Positions 7,783 to 16,859 of a stretch of DNA of 64,000 nucleotides are shown here, in pieces. Both the position numbers and the translations under genes were made by a program. Location: the NCBI RefSeq assembly GCF_016863135.1, contig NZ_BOOH01000023.1:301664-365663 (forward strand), read 5' to 3'. This DNA is from Planobispora longispora (GTDB lineage Bacteria; Actinomycetota; Actinomycetes; Streptosporangiales; Streptosporangiaceae). The notes under the pieces are model-generated. The model was not told the origin of the DNA, did no database searches, and saw only the letters and a list, made by a program, of their open reading frames with translations. Numbering within the stretch: the stretch's first letter is position 1; each line of letters starts with the position of its first letter.

Positions 7783-7800
7783 TGGGGGGCGCCACGACGG

Positions 7801-10800
7801 TCACCGGTCGAGTCGCCCGTGCAGCGCGCGGGCCGCGCGGACGTAGCCGCTCGTCGCCCTGTGCGCGGCGATCCGCGCGACCTCCGGGATCGGGCCGCGC
7901 GCGTCCGCCCGGCGGGCGGCCTCGGCGGCGAAGGCGAGCGCCCGGGTGTGGGCGGAGTGCGCCCGCTCCCCCGGCCCCGGCAGGTAGACGGGGAGCAGGC
8001 CGGTCATGATCTCCCAGACCTCCCGGTGCGCCCCCTTCCTCGCGCACTCCTCCAGCGACGACAGCGCGTCGTTCAGCTTGGCCGACGTCCTGCGCAGCAC
8101 CAGGCCGAGCTGGCGGCCGCACTCCGCGGCGGGCAGGCACCCGGCGGCGGCCGCCCGCAGAAACAGCTCCTGGCCTCGCTCGGCCGACCGGTGCCAGCCA
8201 CGATCGGCCAGCAGGTAGGCGACCGGCAGCGCCAGCCCCTCACCCACCGGTCCGTCCTGGTGGAACAGCCCGGCGACGTATCGGTGGAAGTAACCGGGCC
8301 GGTTCCAGCCGTCGAGCAGGTGCGGCAGCAGGTGCATGGCCACCGCCTCCCGGTCGGAGGGCAGCAGCAGCCACCAGGAGTCCATGTGGACGCCGTATTC
8401 GTCCCGCCGGTAGGGGGGCGGGTCGGCCAGCAGCACGTCGAGCAGGGGCTGCCCGGCCGGTTCCAGCCGGATGCGGGGGTGCAGCCGGGGGTGGTGCTCG
8501 CCCGGCTGCAGGTCATGGGTGTATTCGAGGTCGCCGTGGGACCAGTCCACGCGCGTCACCGGCTCCGGCCGCTCCTTCAGCCATCGCGCCAGCATGACGC
8601 CCGCCTCGGAGACCAGCCGCCCCCCGCGCTCCACGATCTCCGGATCGACCTCCCGGGGCAGGCGCAGCAGCGCCTGCTGCAGGTCGGCGGGCAGGGCCGT
8701 CGCGCCCGCCCGCTCGTAGCCCTCCAGCCGGGCGACCAGCTCGGCGGGGTCGATGTGGCCGGAGGTCAGGGTCGGCGTGGCCAGCAGGTACGGCGGGAGC
8801 GTCCCGGCCTTCAGCGCGGCGTGGACCTCGGCGCAGCGCAGCAGCATGGCCCGGTGCGGCGGCGAGACGGAGTCCGGGCCGGGCAGCCGGTCACGTGGTT
8901 CCTCCGGTTCCTCCGGTTCCTCCTCCGGACGCCTCCAGCTCCCCGACGACATCATGGAGATGCCGAGGATCTCCCCTTCGATCGGGAGCCCCTCCTCGAA
9001 ATGCTCAAGGTTGCCCAGGGGGATGCCCTGCTCTGCGAGAGCGGCGGCGATGTTCTCGCGCGTCTCGGCGGGCAGCCGGCCGAAATCGGTCTCCACGTCG
9101 GTCTCCACCCCATCCTCGGCGATGCGCACGCTGAGAACATGATGGGCGTAGGCGGGGGCGCGCTCGGGCTCGGGGACGGGCGGCTCGGCGCCGGGGTCGG
9201 CGGCCTCCCGCAGCAGCGCCTCGGCCCACTGCTCGGGCCGGGTCCAGTGGCGGTGGCCGTAGAGCTCGGTCTGCCCCGGCAGCGGTTCCCCGGCCGTCCT
9301 CGCTTCCGGTGAGCGCACGAAGCCGTCGAGCCAGCGCTCGAACTCGACGCCGTCGTGGACCCGGGTGTACGTGCCGGTCAGGTCGCCGAGCGCCGGGAGG
9401 AACGGCCTGCGGGCGGGCGCCTCGAACGACGGAAGCGGGACCGGCCGGAAGTCGTCGGTCTCCTCGGCCGGCGAGCAGTCCACCTCGCCGTACGCCGCGG
9501 ACAGCCGTTCCGCCAGGTCCGGGGGAAGGGTGCTCGCCGCCTCGCGCACGGCCTCGGCCCCGACCGGGGAGAAGCGCCCGGCGTGCCGGACGGCCAGCCG
9601 TACCGCACGCTCCCGGACCTCGTACGACTCGCTCAGGAACGCCGAGGCCAGCGCGGGCGCCAGGTGGTCGAGGCCGCCGCCGGCGTCCCGGGCCGCCCGG
9701 TCGAGCAGGGTCAGCCCGGCGCGGACCAGCTTGCCCTCGGCGCGGAACAGCAGCGCCTCCACCGCCTCGCCGATCAGCCCACCGGTCTCCCCGTCCAGGG
9801 CACCGGCGCGGCGCAGCTCCCGCAGCGCCAGCTCGGCCACCGGTCCCGGCGCGGCGGGCAGCAGCCGCAGGTGGTCGCGGGCGCGTTCCGGGCTCGGGGC
9901 GGGGTCGAGCAGGTCGTACAGACGTACGAAGAACCGCAGGTCGGCGGCGTCCCCGCCGAGCAGGAAGCGCCGGACGCAGCCGTCGACCAGCAGGTCGCGG
10001 TCGAGGCGGCCCGCGTCGGCCAGGTCGCGCAGCGAGCGCAGCCAGGAGTGCCGCTCCCGGTCCCATTCGGGCGCCTCGACCCGGTCCTCGCGCAGCGCCC
10101 GGCCCACGCCCTGGGCCTCGAAGATCCGCGGGAGCAGATGCCCGGTCAGCGGGTCGTTCTCCAGGTCGGCCGGCGTGGACACCCAGGCGACCACGAGCGG
10201 GTCGTGGTCGGGCGGGACGGCTCCGGTACGGCGCAGCATCTCCAGCGCCAGCTCCGCGCTGTCGTCCCTGGCCCGCCCCCGGGTGGCGCGCAACCGCAGA
10301 GCGAGACGGACGGCCAGGTCGGCCTGCCACTCCGGAGGACGGGCGGCGATCACTCCGAGCAGCGGATCGTGATCGCCGTTCCACCGCCAGCGGGTGAAGT
10401 CGCGCCGGTAGAGCCAGGTGACGACGGCGGCCGCCGTACTGAGCGTGCCCGCCCCGGCGACCCGCATGGGCTCGATCCAGTCGTCCCGCTCGGCCCAGTC
10501 GACCCCGTGTCCGTGTCCAGGCCGGAAGCGGCCCCAGGTCCACCACGACTCATGCGCCTCGCCGCTGGAACGGCCCCGGGCCGTCTCGGCCCGGACGAAC
10601 TCCTCCCGGGCCCGTTCCTCGGCCGCCTCGGCCACGGCCTCGCGGCGGGCGTGGCGCTCGTGGGCGGCGTCCCTGGCGGCGGCGATGTGGCCGCGCAGCG
10701 CGCGGGCCGCCTCCCTGCGCCCCGCCTCGTCGAGCCGGAGCACCTCGGCCGCCACCCGGGAGGCGTCACCCGTGCCGACGGCCTCCCGTACGGTCTCCCA

Positions 10801-10863
10801 GGCGCTCAAGCGGCCGCCCTCGCCGCGATCGGTTTCGTGCACCGCAGTCGTCATGCGGCACAC
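7801..10863 (-). CDS. large DUF6493-like protein with HEAT-like helical repeats
   Basis: 1020 residues, no signal peptide or membrane segment. The N-terminal half (about 80-470) is a run of Ala/Leu/Arg-rich helices resembling HEAT-type repeats (for example VEALLFRAEGKLVRAGLTLL). Then come a Pro-rich linker with a YGHRHWTRPEQWAEALL segment, an acidic run (RPEEEPEEPEEPRD near 645-660) and a second helical domain ending GYVRAARALHGRLDR. It resembles actinobacterial DUF6493-type proteins, which I recall beside MoxR/VWA genes; no such partner is here. Start is uncertain: a full GGAGGTGATC lies 6 bases before GTG 10863, while ATG 10854 and GTG 10875 are also in frame. Function unknown. Confidence 0.65.
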   Translation of the reverse strand: MCRMTTAVHETDRGEGGRLSAWETVREAVGTGDASRVAAEVLRLDEAGRREAARALRGHIAAARDAAHERHARREAVAEAAEERAREEFVRAETARGRSSGEAHESWWTWGRFRPGHGHGVDWAERDDWIEPMRVAGAGTLSTAAAVVTWLYRRDFTRWRWNGDHDPLLGVIAARPPEWQADLAVRLALRLRATRGRARDDSAELALEMLRRTGAVPPDHDPLVVAWVSTPADLENDPLTGHLLPRIFEAQGVGRALREDRVEAPEWDRERHSWLRSLRDLADAGRLDRDLLVDGCVRRFLLGGDAADLRFFVRLYDLLDPAPSPERARDHLRLLPAAPGPVAELALRELRRAGALDGETGGLIGEAVEALLFRAEGKLVRAGLTLLDRAARDAGGGLDHLAPALASAFLSESYEVRERAVRLAVRHAGRFSPVGAEAVREAASTLPPDLAERLSAAYGEVDCSPAEETDDFRPVPLPSFEAPARRPFLPALGDLTGTYTRVHDGVEFERWLDGFVRSPEARTAGEPLPGQTELYGHRHWTRPEQWAEALLREAADPGAEPPVPEPERAPAYAHHVLSVRIAEDGVETDVETDFGRLPAETRENIAAALAEQGIPLGNLEHFEEGLPIEGEILGISMMSSGSWRRPEEEPEEPEEPRDRLPGPDSVSPPHRAMLLRCAEVHAALKAGTLPPYLLATPTLTSGHIDPAELVARLEGYERAGATALPADLQQALLRLPREVDPEIVERGGRLVSEAGVMLARWLKERPEPVTRVDWSHGDLEYTHDLQPGEHHPRLHPRIRLEPAGQPLLDVLLADPPPYRRDEYGVHMDSWWLLLPSDREAVAMHLLPHLLDGWNRPGYFHRYVAGLFHQDGPVGEGLALPVAYLLADRGWHRSAERGQELFLRAAAAGCLPAAECGRQLGLVLRRTSAKLNDALSSLEECARKGAHREVWEIMTGLLPVYLPGPGERAHSAHTRALAFAAEAARRADARGPIPEVARIAAHRATSGYVRAARALHGRLDR

Positions 10864-10971
10864 GCTAGAGATCACCTCCGACAGAACCCGCCCGGGAGAC
10901 GGCGGACCCCGCGTCCCCCGCCCGACGGGTTCCCCCGCAACGGCGTCGGAGGCAGGCCGCCGGGAAGGGCG

Positions 10972-11817
10972 TCAGAGACGGCAGGCGTAGATGGCGGTGA
11001 CCAGGATGGCCTTGGCGCCGATCTCCCAGAGCTGGTCCATGACCTGCTGGTGGCCCTTGCGCGGCACCATGGCCCGGACCGCGACCCAGCCCTCCCGGTG
11101 CAGCGGGGAGACCGTGGGGCCCTCCATGCCCGGGGTGAGCGCGATGGCCTCCTCGATCCGCTCGGCCCGGATGTCGTAGTCCATCATCACGTAGTCGCGG
11201 GCCACCAGCACACCCTGCAGGCGGCGGATGAGCTGCCTGACCCCCTGGTCCTCCTCGGTGTCCACCCGCTTGATCAGCACGGCCTCGGAGCGCGCGATCG
11301 GCTCGCCGAACACCTCCAGGCCCATGTTGCGCAGGGTGGTCCCGGTCTCCACGACGTCGGCGACCGCGTCGGCCACGCCCAGCCGGACGGCGGTCTCGAC
11401 CGCCCCGTCCAGTTTGATCACCCGGGCCTCGACTTCCTGCTCGGCGAGGTAGCCCTCCAGCAGCCCGGCGTAGGCGGTGGCGATCCGCCGGCCCTTCAGG
11501 TCGGCCACGGAGCGGAACCCGTCCGGGGGCGCGGCGAAGCGGAAGGTGGAGCGGCCGAAGCCGAGCGGCAGGATCTCCTCGACCCGGGCGCCGGAGTCGT
11601 GGAGCATGTCGCGGCCGGTGATCCCGGCGTCCAGGGTGCCCTCGCCGACGTAGACGGCGATGTCCTTGGGGCGCAGGAAGAACAGCTCGCAGGAGTTCTC
11701 GGGGTCGACGACCACGAGCTCCTTGCTGTCCCGGCGCGGGCGGTATCCGGCTTCCTTGAGGATCGTCTGGGCGCCCTCGGACAGGGCTCCCTTGTTGGGG
11801 ACGGCGAGACGCAGCAT
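10972..11817 (-). CDS. hisG: ATP phosphoribosyltransferase, long form (HisG)
   Basis: 281 residues; catalyses the first step of histidine biosynthesis, joining ATP and PRPP. The N-terminal RLAVPNKGALSEGA, the GITGRDMLHDSG segment and the PRPP-binding stretch VADAVADVVETGTTLRNMGL identify the family. The C-terminal domain (about 210-281, LIRRLQGVLVARDYVMMDYD onward) is the regulatory HisG_C module that mediates histidine inhibition, so this is the long, HisZ-independent form. Start ATG 11817, with GGAGGATTCCTT-like DNA in the leader on the complementary strand. It follows hisE by 61 bases on the same strand; the two make consecutive early-pathway products. Confidence 0.96.
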   Translation of the reverse strand: MLRLAVPNKGALSEGAQTILKEAGYRPRRDSKELVVVDPENSCELFFLRPKDIAVYVGEGTLDAGITGRDMLHDSGARVEEILPLGFGRSTFRFAAPPDGFRSVADLKGRRIATAYAGLLEGYLAEQEVEARVIKLDGAVETAVRLGVADAVADVVETGTTLRNMGLEVFGEPIARSEAVLIKRVDTEEDQGVRQLIRRLQGVLVARDYVMMDYDIRAERIEEAIALTPGMEGPTVSPLHREGWVAVRAMVPRKGHQQVMDQLWEIGAKAILVTAIYACRL

Positions 11818-11878
11818 GGCGGGAGGATTCCTTACGTGGACGAGTCGGTCTTCTGCGCAAGCGGCCGGGCTGACCGGC

Positions 11879-12142
11879 TCAGAGATGCTTGTAGACCTCG
11901 TCCAGCCCGATCCCCTTGGCGATCATGAGGACCTGGACGTGGTAGAGGAGCTGGGAGATCTCCTCCGCGGCCCGCTCGTTCGACTCGTGCTCGGCCGCCA
12001 TCCAGCTCTCGGCGGCCTCCTCCACGACCTTCTTGCCGATGGCATGGACCCCGGCGTCCAGCGCGGCCACGGTCCCCGACCCCGCGGGCCGGGTGCGCGC
12101 CTTGTCGGACAGCTCGGCGAACAGCTCTTCGAAGGTCTTCAT
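11879..12142 (-). CDS. hisE: phosphoribosyl-ATP pyrophosphatase (HisE)
   Basis: 87 residues, full length for stand-alone actinobacterial HisE. It hydrolyses phosphoribosyl-ATP to phosphoribosyl-AMP and pyrophosphate, the second step of histidine synthesis. The MazG-like metal-binding helices are clear: [14 protein letters not shown] and [21 protein letters not shown], with the paired glutamates and EE/D positions. It is the first gene of a two-gene hisE-hisG unit, as in other actinomycetes where these two sit apart from the main his operon. Confidence 0.95.
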   Translation of the reverse strand: MKTFEELFAELSDKARTRPAGSGTVAALDAGVHAIGKKVVEEAAESWMAAEHESNERAAEEISQLLYHVQVLMIAKGIGLDEVYKHL

Positions 12143-12297
12143 GGTCTCTCTCGGCGTCGTCGGATGTGCCAGCCCAGCCTAACGGGCCCGGCGGGGACGC
12201 GTGCGCGCGTGTCCAGCGTGCGAGACCTCTCGACACGGACACCCGCCGGGAGGCTCCTCGGAGCAATGGGGAGCCCGGGGGTGGGAAAGGGCTTGAC

Positions 12298-13695
12298 ATG
12301 GGGATTCTCAACAGAACCAGGAATCCCCGCCGGGGGCGGGGAACGTCCGGGTCACCGGGCGGGGACGGGGAGAAGGACCGGCACGGGGACCAGTACCGGT
12401 CACCCGGCGGCGCCGGGCGGCGTCCGGAGCCGGGCGACGACACGGGCCGGAGCCGCGCCCGGGCGCCGGGCGGCGGCGTGGAGGGCGTCCGCCGCATCCC
12501 CTTCGACCCCGGCGCCTCGACCGCGCCCTCCGCGTGGCGGGAGGGCGCGCTGACCCGCATCCTCGAACTGGAGGCCCTGTACGACTGGGTGGAGTACCGC
12601 AGCGACTCCGCCGCCCCGTCCGCCGAGACCGCCACGGCCCCGGATCCCCCGCCGGGGTGCGTGGCCGTCACCGCCAGGGACCATCTCGCCTCGGCCCGGC
12701 ACGCGGCGCAGCACCAGCACGGCTGGTGGCGGTCCGTCAGCGGCGCCACGCACGAGCGGGTCAGCAGCAACTGCGACGCGGCCGAGGCGGACCTGCTCCG
12801 CAAGGCTCCGGACGACTACCTCTACGGGCAGCTGCCCAATTTCCTCGCGCACGCCGAGCGCCACCTGGACCGCGACGACATGCGGCTGCGCAGCTTCAGG
12901 GCCCTGGTGGAGCGGCTGAACGAGAGGCTGGAGCAGCCCTCCGGCGCGGCGCACCAGCGGCTCCGCCCGGACCGCTCCGACCCTCCGCCGATCACCGGGG
13001 CGGAGCGCACCCAGATCGTCGCGGCCGTGCGTGCGGCGAGCTCCCAGGCGGGCCGGGAGCAGATGCGCGTGCGGAGCTTCCGCAACGTCCTCATCGTCAC
13101 CACCGTGGTCATGACCGTCCTCGCCGTCGGCGTCGCCCTGTTCGGCCTGCGGAACCCGACCGCCATCCCGCTGTGCTTCACCCCCGTGCAGCAGAACGGG
13201 GGCCGGCTCATGGTGTGCCCCACGGAGCAGAACGCCTTCACTGCGGCGGAGGACCTCGACGCCGTGCTGGCCAGGACCGTGGACAGGCTGGATCTCCTGA
13301 CGATCGAGTTCGCGGGGCTCATCGCGGCGGCGATCTCCGCCGCCCTCGCCCTGAAGAACCTGCGCGGGAGCAGCGTGCCGTTCGGGCTGCCGATCGCCCT
13401 GGCCCTGCTGAAGCTCCCGATGGGCGCCCTGACCGCCCTGGTCGGCCTGGTCCTCATGCGGGGCGAGTTCGTCCCCGGCCTGAGCGCGCTCGACTCCTCG
13501 GCCCAGATCCTGGCCTGGGCCGTGCTGTTCGGCTACGCCCAGCAGCTGTTCACCCGGTTCGTCGACCAGCGGGCCCAGAACGTGCTCGACAGCGTGCGGG
13601 GCGCCAAGAGCACCGCCGCGGAGGAGTCACCGGGCGGCCAGGCGGGCGACCGGACCCCCGCGCCGAACGGCCGGGCCCCGGCGCGCCCCGCCTGA
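12298..13695 (+). CDS. hypothetical four-helix membrane protein
   Basis: 465 residues; family not recognised. The first about 80 residues are Gly/Arg/Asp-rich and disordered-looking. Residues about 95-290 form a soluble helical region (LTRILELEALYDWVEYRSD; LRRKAPDDYLYGQLPNFLAHAERHL in parts). Four hydrophobic helices follow: NVLIVTTVVMTVLAVGVALFGL, LTIEFAGLIAAAISAALAL, FGLPIALALLKLPMGALTA and AQILAWAVLFGYAQQLF, with a loop between helices 1 and 2 holding two cysteines (LCFTPVQQ, MVCPTEQ). The tail is Gly/Pro-rich. Start ATG 12298 has AAAGGG about 7 bases upstream; the frame is open further left but codes only low-complexity sequence. It converges on the DEAD-box gene. Confidence 0.6.
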   Translation: MGILNRTRNPRRGRGTSGSPGGDGEKDRHGDQYRSPGGAGRRPEPGDDTGRSRARAPGGGVEGVRRIPFDPGASTAPSAWREGALTRILELEALYDWVEYRSDSAAPSAETATAPDPPPGCVAVTARDHLASARHAAQHQHGWWRSVSGATHERVSSNCDAAEADLLRKAPDDYLYGQLPNFLAHAERHLDRDDMRLRSFRALVERLNERLEQPSGAAHQRLRPDRSDPPPITGAERTQIVAAVRAASSQAGREQMRVRSFRNVLIVTTVVMTVLAVGVALFGLRNPTAIPLCFTPVQQNGGRLMVCPTEQNAFTAAEDLDAVLARTVDRLDLLTIEFAGLIAAAISAALALKNLRGSSVPFGLPIALALLKLPMGALTALVGLVLMRGEFVPGLSALDSSAQILAWAVLFGYAQQLFTRFVDQRAQNVLDSVRGAKSTAAEESPGGQAGDRTPAPNGRAPARPA

Positions 13696-13750
13696 CCTCC
13701 GGGGCACCGGTCCGGGGGCCGTTCCGCGCGGTCCCCGGTCACATGCCGAA

Positions 13751-13780
13751 GGGCCGGCACGGCGGCTGCCGTACCGGCCC
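13751..13780. terminator. bidirectional hairpin terminator between convergent genes
   Basis: GGGCCGGCACGGC (13751-13763), a GGCT loop, then GCCGTACCGGCCC (13768-13780): 12 of 13 positions pair. It lies between the stop of the membrane protein gene (13695) and the stop of the DEAD-box gene (13800). It has no U-tract, as is common in high-GC actinomycetes. Confidence 0.7.
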
Positions 13781-13799
13781 TCCGGGTCGTCAGAAGTGA

Positions 13800-15593
13800 T
13801 CAGCGGCCGTAGCGGTGGCCGCCGGAGTGGTCGCCGTGCGGGCGGCCGCCGCGGAACCCGCGGCCGTCGGTGCGGCCCTCGGGGCGACGCTCGCCGCCAC
13901 GGGACTCGCCCCAGGAGCCGGAACGGCCCTCGGCGCGGTAACCGCCGCGGTCGTCGCCGAAGGAACGCTCACCGCTGCGGTAGCCGCCCTGGCGCTCGCC
14001 ACGGTAGCCGCCGCTCTGCCGGTCACCCTGCCGGTCGCCGCGGAACGAACCGCGCTCACCGGCCGGACGCTCGGTGCGGTACTGGCCGCGCAGGTCGCTC
14101 ACGTTGCCGCCGTTGCCGCGCCCCTCACCGCGGTAGCCGCCGCGGCTCTCGCCGGACCGCTCGTCGCCGGCGGAGCGCTCACGGGGCTGGTAGCCCTCGC
14201 CGCCGTGGCCGGGACGGTCACGGAAGCGACGCGGGCCGCGGCCGCCACCGCCGCCGAAGCCCTCGCGGCGCTGGCGCTGCTTGGCGACCGGAGCCGAGGG
14301 CTCCCAGACCGGGATCGGCTCGCCGCTGGGCATGCGGGCGCCGGCGACCTCCGAAAGGCGCGGGTGGCCCGGGGTGGCCTTGAGGCGGAACGGCTTGATG
14401 CCCGCGCGGCGGGTCATCGCGTCGGTGGAGCGGCGCTCGTTGGGGAGCACCAGCGTCATGACGGTGCCCTTCTCCCCGGCGCGGGCCGTACGGCCGCCGC
14501 GGTGCAGGTAGCTCTTGTGGTCCTGCGGCGGGTCCACGTGCAGCACCAGGCTGATGTTGTCCACGTGGATGCCGCGGGCCGCGACGTCGGTGCAGACCAG
14601 GACGCTGATCGCGCCTTCCTTGAACTCCGCCAGGATGCGGGTGCGCTGGTTCTGCCGCTTGCCGCCGTGCAGGCCGCCGGCCTTGACGCCGACCTGGGCG
14701 AGCTGCTTGCACAGGCGGTCCACGCCGTGCTGGGTGCGGACGAAGATGATCGTCCGGCCGTCGCGGTTGGCGATCTCGGCGGTCACCGGGAACTTGTCGT
14801 CGCGGTGCACCTCCAGGACGTGGTGCTCCATGGTGTCCACCGGGGAGGTGGCCGGGGCCAGGGAGTGCGTCACCGGGTCGGTGAGGAAGCGCTTGACCAG
14901 CTTGTCCACGTCACCGTCGAGGGTGGCGGAGAACAGCAGGCGCTGGCTGCCGGCCGGGGTCTGCTGGAGCAGGGCGCTCACGACCGGGAAGAAGCCGAGG
15001 TCGCACATGTGGTCGGCCTCGTCCAGGACGGTCACCTGGACGTCCTCCAGGGAGCACTCCCCCTGCTGGATGAGGTCGGTCAGGCGGCCCGGGGTGGCCA
15101 CGACGATCTCGACGCCGCGGCGCAGCGCCTCGATCTGGCGGCCCATCGACATGCCGCCGACGACGGTCTTCATGCGCAGGGACAGACCGCGGCCCAGCGG
15201 CTCGAGCGCGTCGGTGACCTGCATGGCCAGCTCGCGGGTCGGGACCAGGATGACCGCGCGGGGGCGGCCGGGGGCCGCCTTGACGCCGGCGACGCGGGTC
15301 ATGGTGGGCAGGCCGAAGGCCAGCGTCTTGCCGGAGCCGGTCTGGCCGCGGCCGAGCACGTCGATCCCGGCGAGGACGTCGGGGATGGCGATGCGCTGGA
15401 TGGGGAAGGGGCTGTCGATGCCCTGGCGGGACAGCGCGGCCACGAGGGGCTTGGGCAGGCCGAGCATGGCGAAGTCGGGTCCGCTGTCGGCGGTCTCGGC
15501 GTCGTCGGATTCCGCGAGCCCGTCGAGCTCGGGAAGGTCGCTGAGCTCGTTGAACTCGTCGTTCTCGGGCAGGACAGCGTCAAGCATGGTCAC
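13800..15593 (-). CDS. DEAD-box ATP-dependent RNA helicase with RGG-like tail
   Basis: 597 residues. The helicase core has the Q motif (FAMLGLPKPLVAALSRQGI then PFPIQ), Walker A GQTGSGKT, VPTRELAMQV, VLDEADHM (DEAD), SATLDG, then the second RecA domain with CTDVAARGIHVDNISLVL and HRGGRTARAG. After about residue 410 the tail is Gly/Arg-rich, with many YRGE, GGYR and RSGERSF-type repeats to the end, an unstructured RNA-binding region of the RhlE/CsdA kind. It likely unwinds RNA during ribosome assembly or cold growth. Start GTG 15593 (ATG 15587 is in frame, two codons on); an AAAGG is 12 bases upstream. It has a long, gene-free leader region. Confidence 0.93.
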   Translation of the reverse strand: MTMLDAVLPENDEFNELSDLPELDGLAESDDAETADSGPDFAMLGLPKPLVAALSRQGIDSPFPIQRIAIPDVLAGIDVLGRGQTGSGKTLAFGLPTMTRVAGVKAAPGRPRAVILVPTRELAMQVTDALEPLGRGLSLRMKTVVGGMSMGRQIEALRRGVEIVVATPGRLTDLIQQGECSLEDVQVTVLDEADHMCDLGFFPVVSALLQQTPAGSQRLLFSATLDGDVDKLVKRFLTDPVTHSLAPATSPVDTMEHHVLEVHRDDKFPVTAEIANRDGRTIIFVRTQHGVDRLCKQLAQVGVKAGGLHGGKRQNQRTRILAEFKEGAISVLVCTDVAARGIHVDNISLVLHVDPPQDHKSYLHRGGRTARAGEKGTVMTLVLPNERRSTDAMTRRAGIKPFRLKATPGHPRLSEVAGARMPSGEPIPVWEPSAPVAKQRQRREGFGGGGGRGPRRFRDRPGHGGEGYQPRERSAGDERSGESRGGYRGEGRGNGGNVSDLRGQYRTERPAGERGSFRGDRQGDRQSGGYRGERQGGYRSGERSFGDDRGGYRAEGRSGSWGESRGGERRPEGRTDGRGFRGGRPHGDHSGGHRYGR

Positions 15594-15903
15594 GAAGATT
15601 CGTGCCTTTCGATAGAAGTACGTGGCACGTCACTTCTGCGAAAGGACGAGCCTGGACGCGCGGCAGGTGGCCGCGCTCGATCGACGCCCACGGAAGGGGG
15701 CGGTGGTGCGGTGCATGTCGAGGCGCACCGCACGGGGCGGGTCAATCTTACCCGCACGCAGTCAAACCACGATCAAGCATTCCCGGCGTTCGCAGTGCCG
15801 GGCCAATCGGGGCGCCCACGCCATGGGGCGGGCGCTTGTCCGTCATGGAGCAACGCTCCTGGCCGGGCTTTTCTTCCCGGCAGGGGGCATCCTCTCACAC
15901 ATT
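15594..15903. other. gene-free leader region of the DEAD-box gene
   Basis: This stretch, with the hairpin at 15904-15943, separates the DEAD-box start from the last suf gene. It holds no convincing gene. A small inverted repeat GCCGGG (15862-15867) and CCCGGC (15876-15881) is present. Cold-shock RNA helicases often have long structured 5' leaders, so part of it may be untranslated leader; this is only a possibility. Confidence 0.4.
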
Positions 15904-15943
15904 CCGGTACGGCTCACAACCCGCGGGCCGTGAACCGTACCGG
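15904..15943 (-). terminator. hairpin terminator of the suf operon
   Basis: CCGGTACGGCTCAC (15904-15917) pairs with GTGAACCGTACCGG (15930-15943) at 13 of 14 positions around a 12-base loop. It begins 12 bases after the stop codon of the last suf gene in the direction of transcription. No U-tract follows. Confidence 0.7.
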
Positions 15944-15954
15944 AGACAGGTGTG

Positions 15955-16320
15955 TCAGACGTTGAAGCCGAGCATCCGGAGCTGGTCGCGCCCCTCGTCA
16001 GTGATCTTGTCCGGACCCCACGGCGGGAGCCAGACCCAGTTGATCTTCACGTCGGAGACCATGCCCTCCAGCGCGGAGTGCGCCTGCTCCTCGATGACGT
16101 CGGTCAGCGGGCAGGCCGCGCTGGTCAGCGTCATGTCGATGGTCGCGATCGGAGCGGTCCCGGCCTCGGCGGGGTCGAGGTTGACCCCGTAGACCAGACC
16201 GAGGTCCACGACGTTGATGCCGAGTTCGGGGTCCACGACGTCCTTGAGGGCCTCCATGACCTCGTCAAGGTTCGTCTCCCCGTCGTACGCCGAGGTCGGC
16301 GTCTCCACGGGCTTGCTCAT
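15955..16320 (-). CDS. DUF59/MIP18-family iron-sulfur assembly factor (SufT-like)
   Basis: 121 residues of the DUF59 (MIP18) family: LDEVMEALKDVVDPELGINVVDLGLVYGV at residues 18-46 in part, DMTLTSAACPLTDVIEEQ with the conserved cysteine, and the C-terminal VWLPPWGPDKITDEGRDQLRMLGF typical of the SUF-linked subgroup. These proteins help deliver iron-sulfur clusters to target proteins. It is the last gene of the suf operon, 58 bases after sufU, and is followed by a hairpin terminator. It is not a SufA-type carrier. Confidence 0.92.
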   Translation of the reverse strand: MSKPVETPTSAYDGETNLDEVMEALKDVVDPELGINVVDLGLVYGVNLDPAEAGTAPIATIDMTLTSAACPLTDVIEEQAHSALEGMVSDVKINWVWLPPWGPDKITDEGRDQLRMLGFNV

Positions 16321-16378
16321 CTGGCCTCCTTCGCCGGTGTCCGGGCGGGCCGGGTCCCGGTGTTCACAGCTCGCTCGT

Positions 16379-16816
16379 TCACGACGCGCTCCTGGCGAGC
16401 GCGTCCTTGTAGGCCATCCACGCCAGCAGCGCGCACTTGACCCGGGCCGGGAACTTGGCGACCCCGGCGAACGCGACGGCGTCGCCGAGCACGTCCTCGT
16501 CCGGCTCCACCTGGCCCCTGCCCTGCATCAGCCGGGTGAACTCGTCCACCACCGCGAGCGTCTCCCCCACGGTCGAACCGGTGGCGAGCTCGTGCAGGAC
16601 CGAGGCCGCCGCCTGGCTGATCGAGCAGCCCTGGCCGTCGTAGGAGACGTCCTCGACCTTGTCCCCGTCCCCCAGCCTCACCCGCATGGTGATCTCGTCG
16701 CCGCAGGTCGGGTTCACGTGGTGGACCTCGGCGTCGAAGGGGTCGCGCAGGCCGCGTCCCTGGGGGTGCTTGTAGTGCTCCAGGATCAGCTCCTGGTACA
16801 TCGACTCGGCGATCAT
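16379..16816 (-). CDS. sufU: SufU, sulfur-transfer partner of SufS
   Basis: 145 residues. The zinc-site residues of SufU are present: Cys38 and Asp40 in NPTCGDE, Cys64 in GQGCSISQAA and Cys128 in RVKCALLAW. In Gram-positive type systems SufU is a zinc-dependent sulfurtransferase that takes persulfide from SufS rather than a scaffold. The SufU-specific insertion region (about 90-112) is present, distinguishing it from IscU. No clear Shine-Dalgarno lies before ATG 16816; instead a 14-codon mini-ORF (16857 to 16813) runs from just after the sufS stop onto this start, suggesting translational coupling. Confidence 0.95.
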   Translation of the reverse strand: MIAESMYQELILEHYKHPQGRGLRDPFDAEVHHVNPTCGDEITMRVRLGDGDKVEDVSYDGQGCSISQAAASVLHELATGSTVGETLAVVDEFTRLMQGRGQVEPDEDVLGDAVAFAGVAKFPARVKCALLAWMAYKDALARSAS

Positions 16817-16857
16817 AGGCTTGCGCTCACTCGTGGCTCGGCTGCTGGCTCGGTCAT
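16813..16857 (-). other. 14-codon mini-ORF bridging sufS and sufU
   Basis: ATG at 16857, two bases after the sufS stop, reads MTEPAAEPRVSASL and stops with TGA at 16815-16813, overlapping the ATG of sufU (16816). It could carry terminating ribosomes to the sufU start, which has no evident ribosome-binding site of its own. Chance occurrence is not excluded. Confidence 0.3.
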
Positions 16858-16859
16858 CG

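Noticed and set aside
13815..15965. 716-codon open frame opposite the DEAD-box helicase
   Set aside because: Ala/Val/Gly-biased translation antisense to a well-defined helicase; open only because of codon bias.
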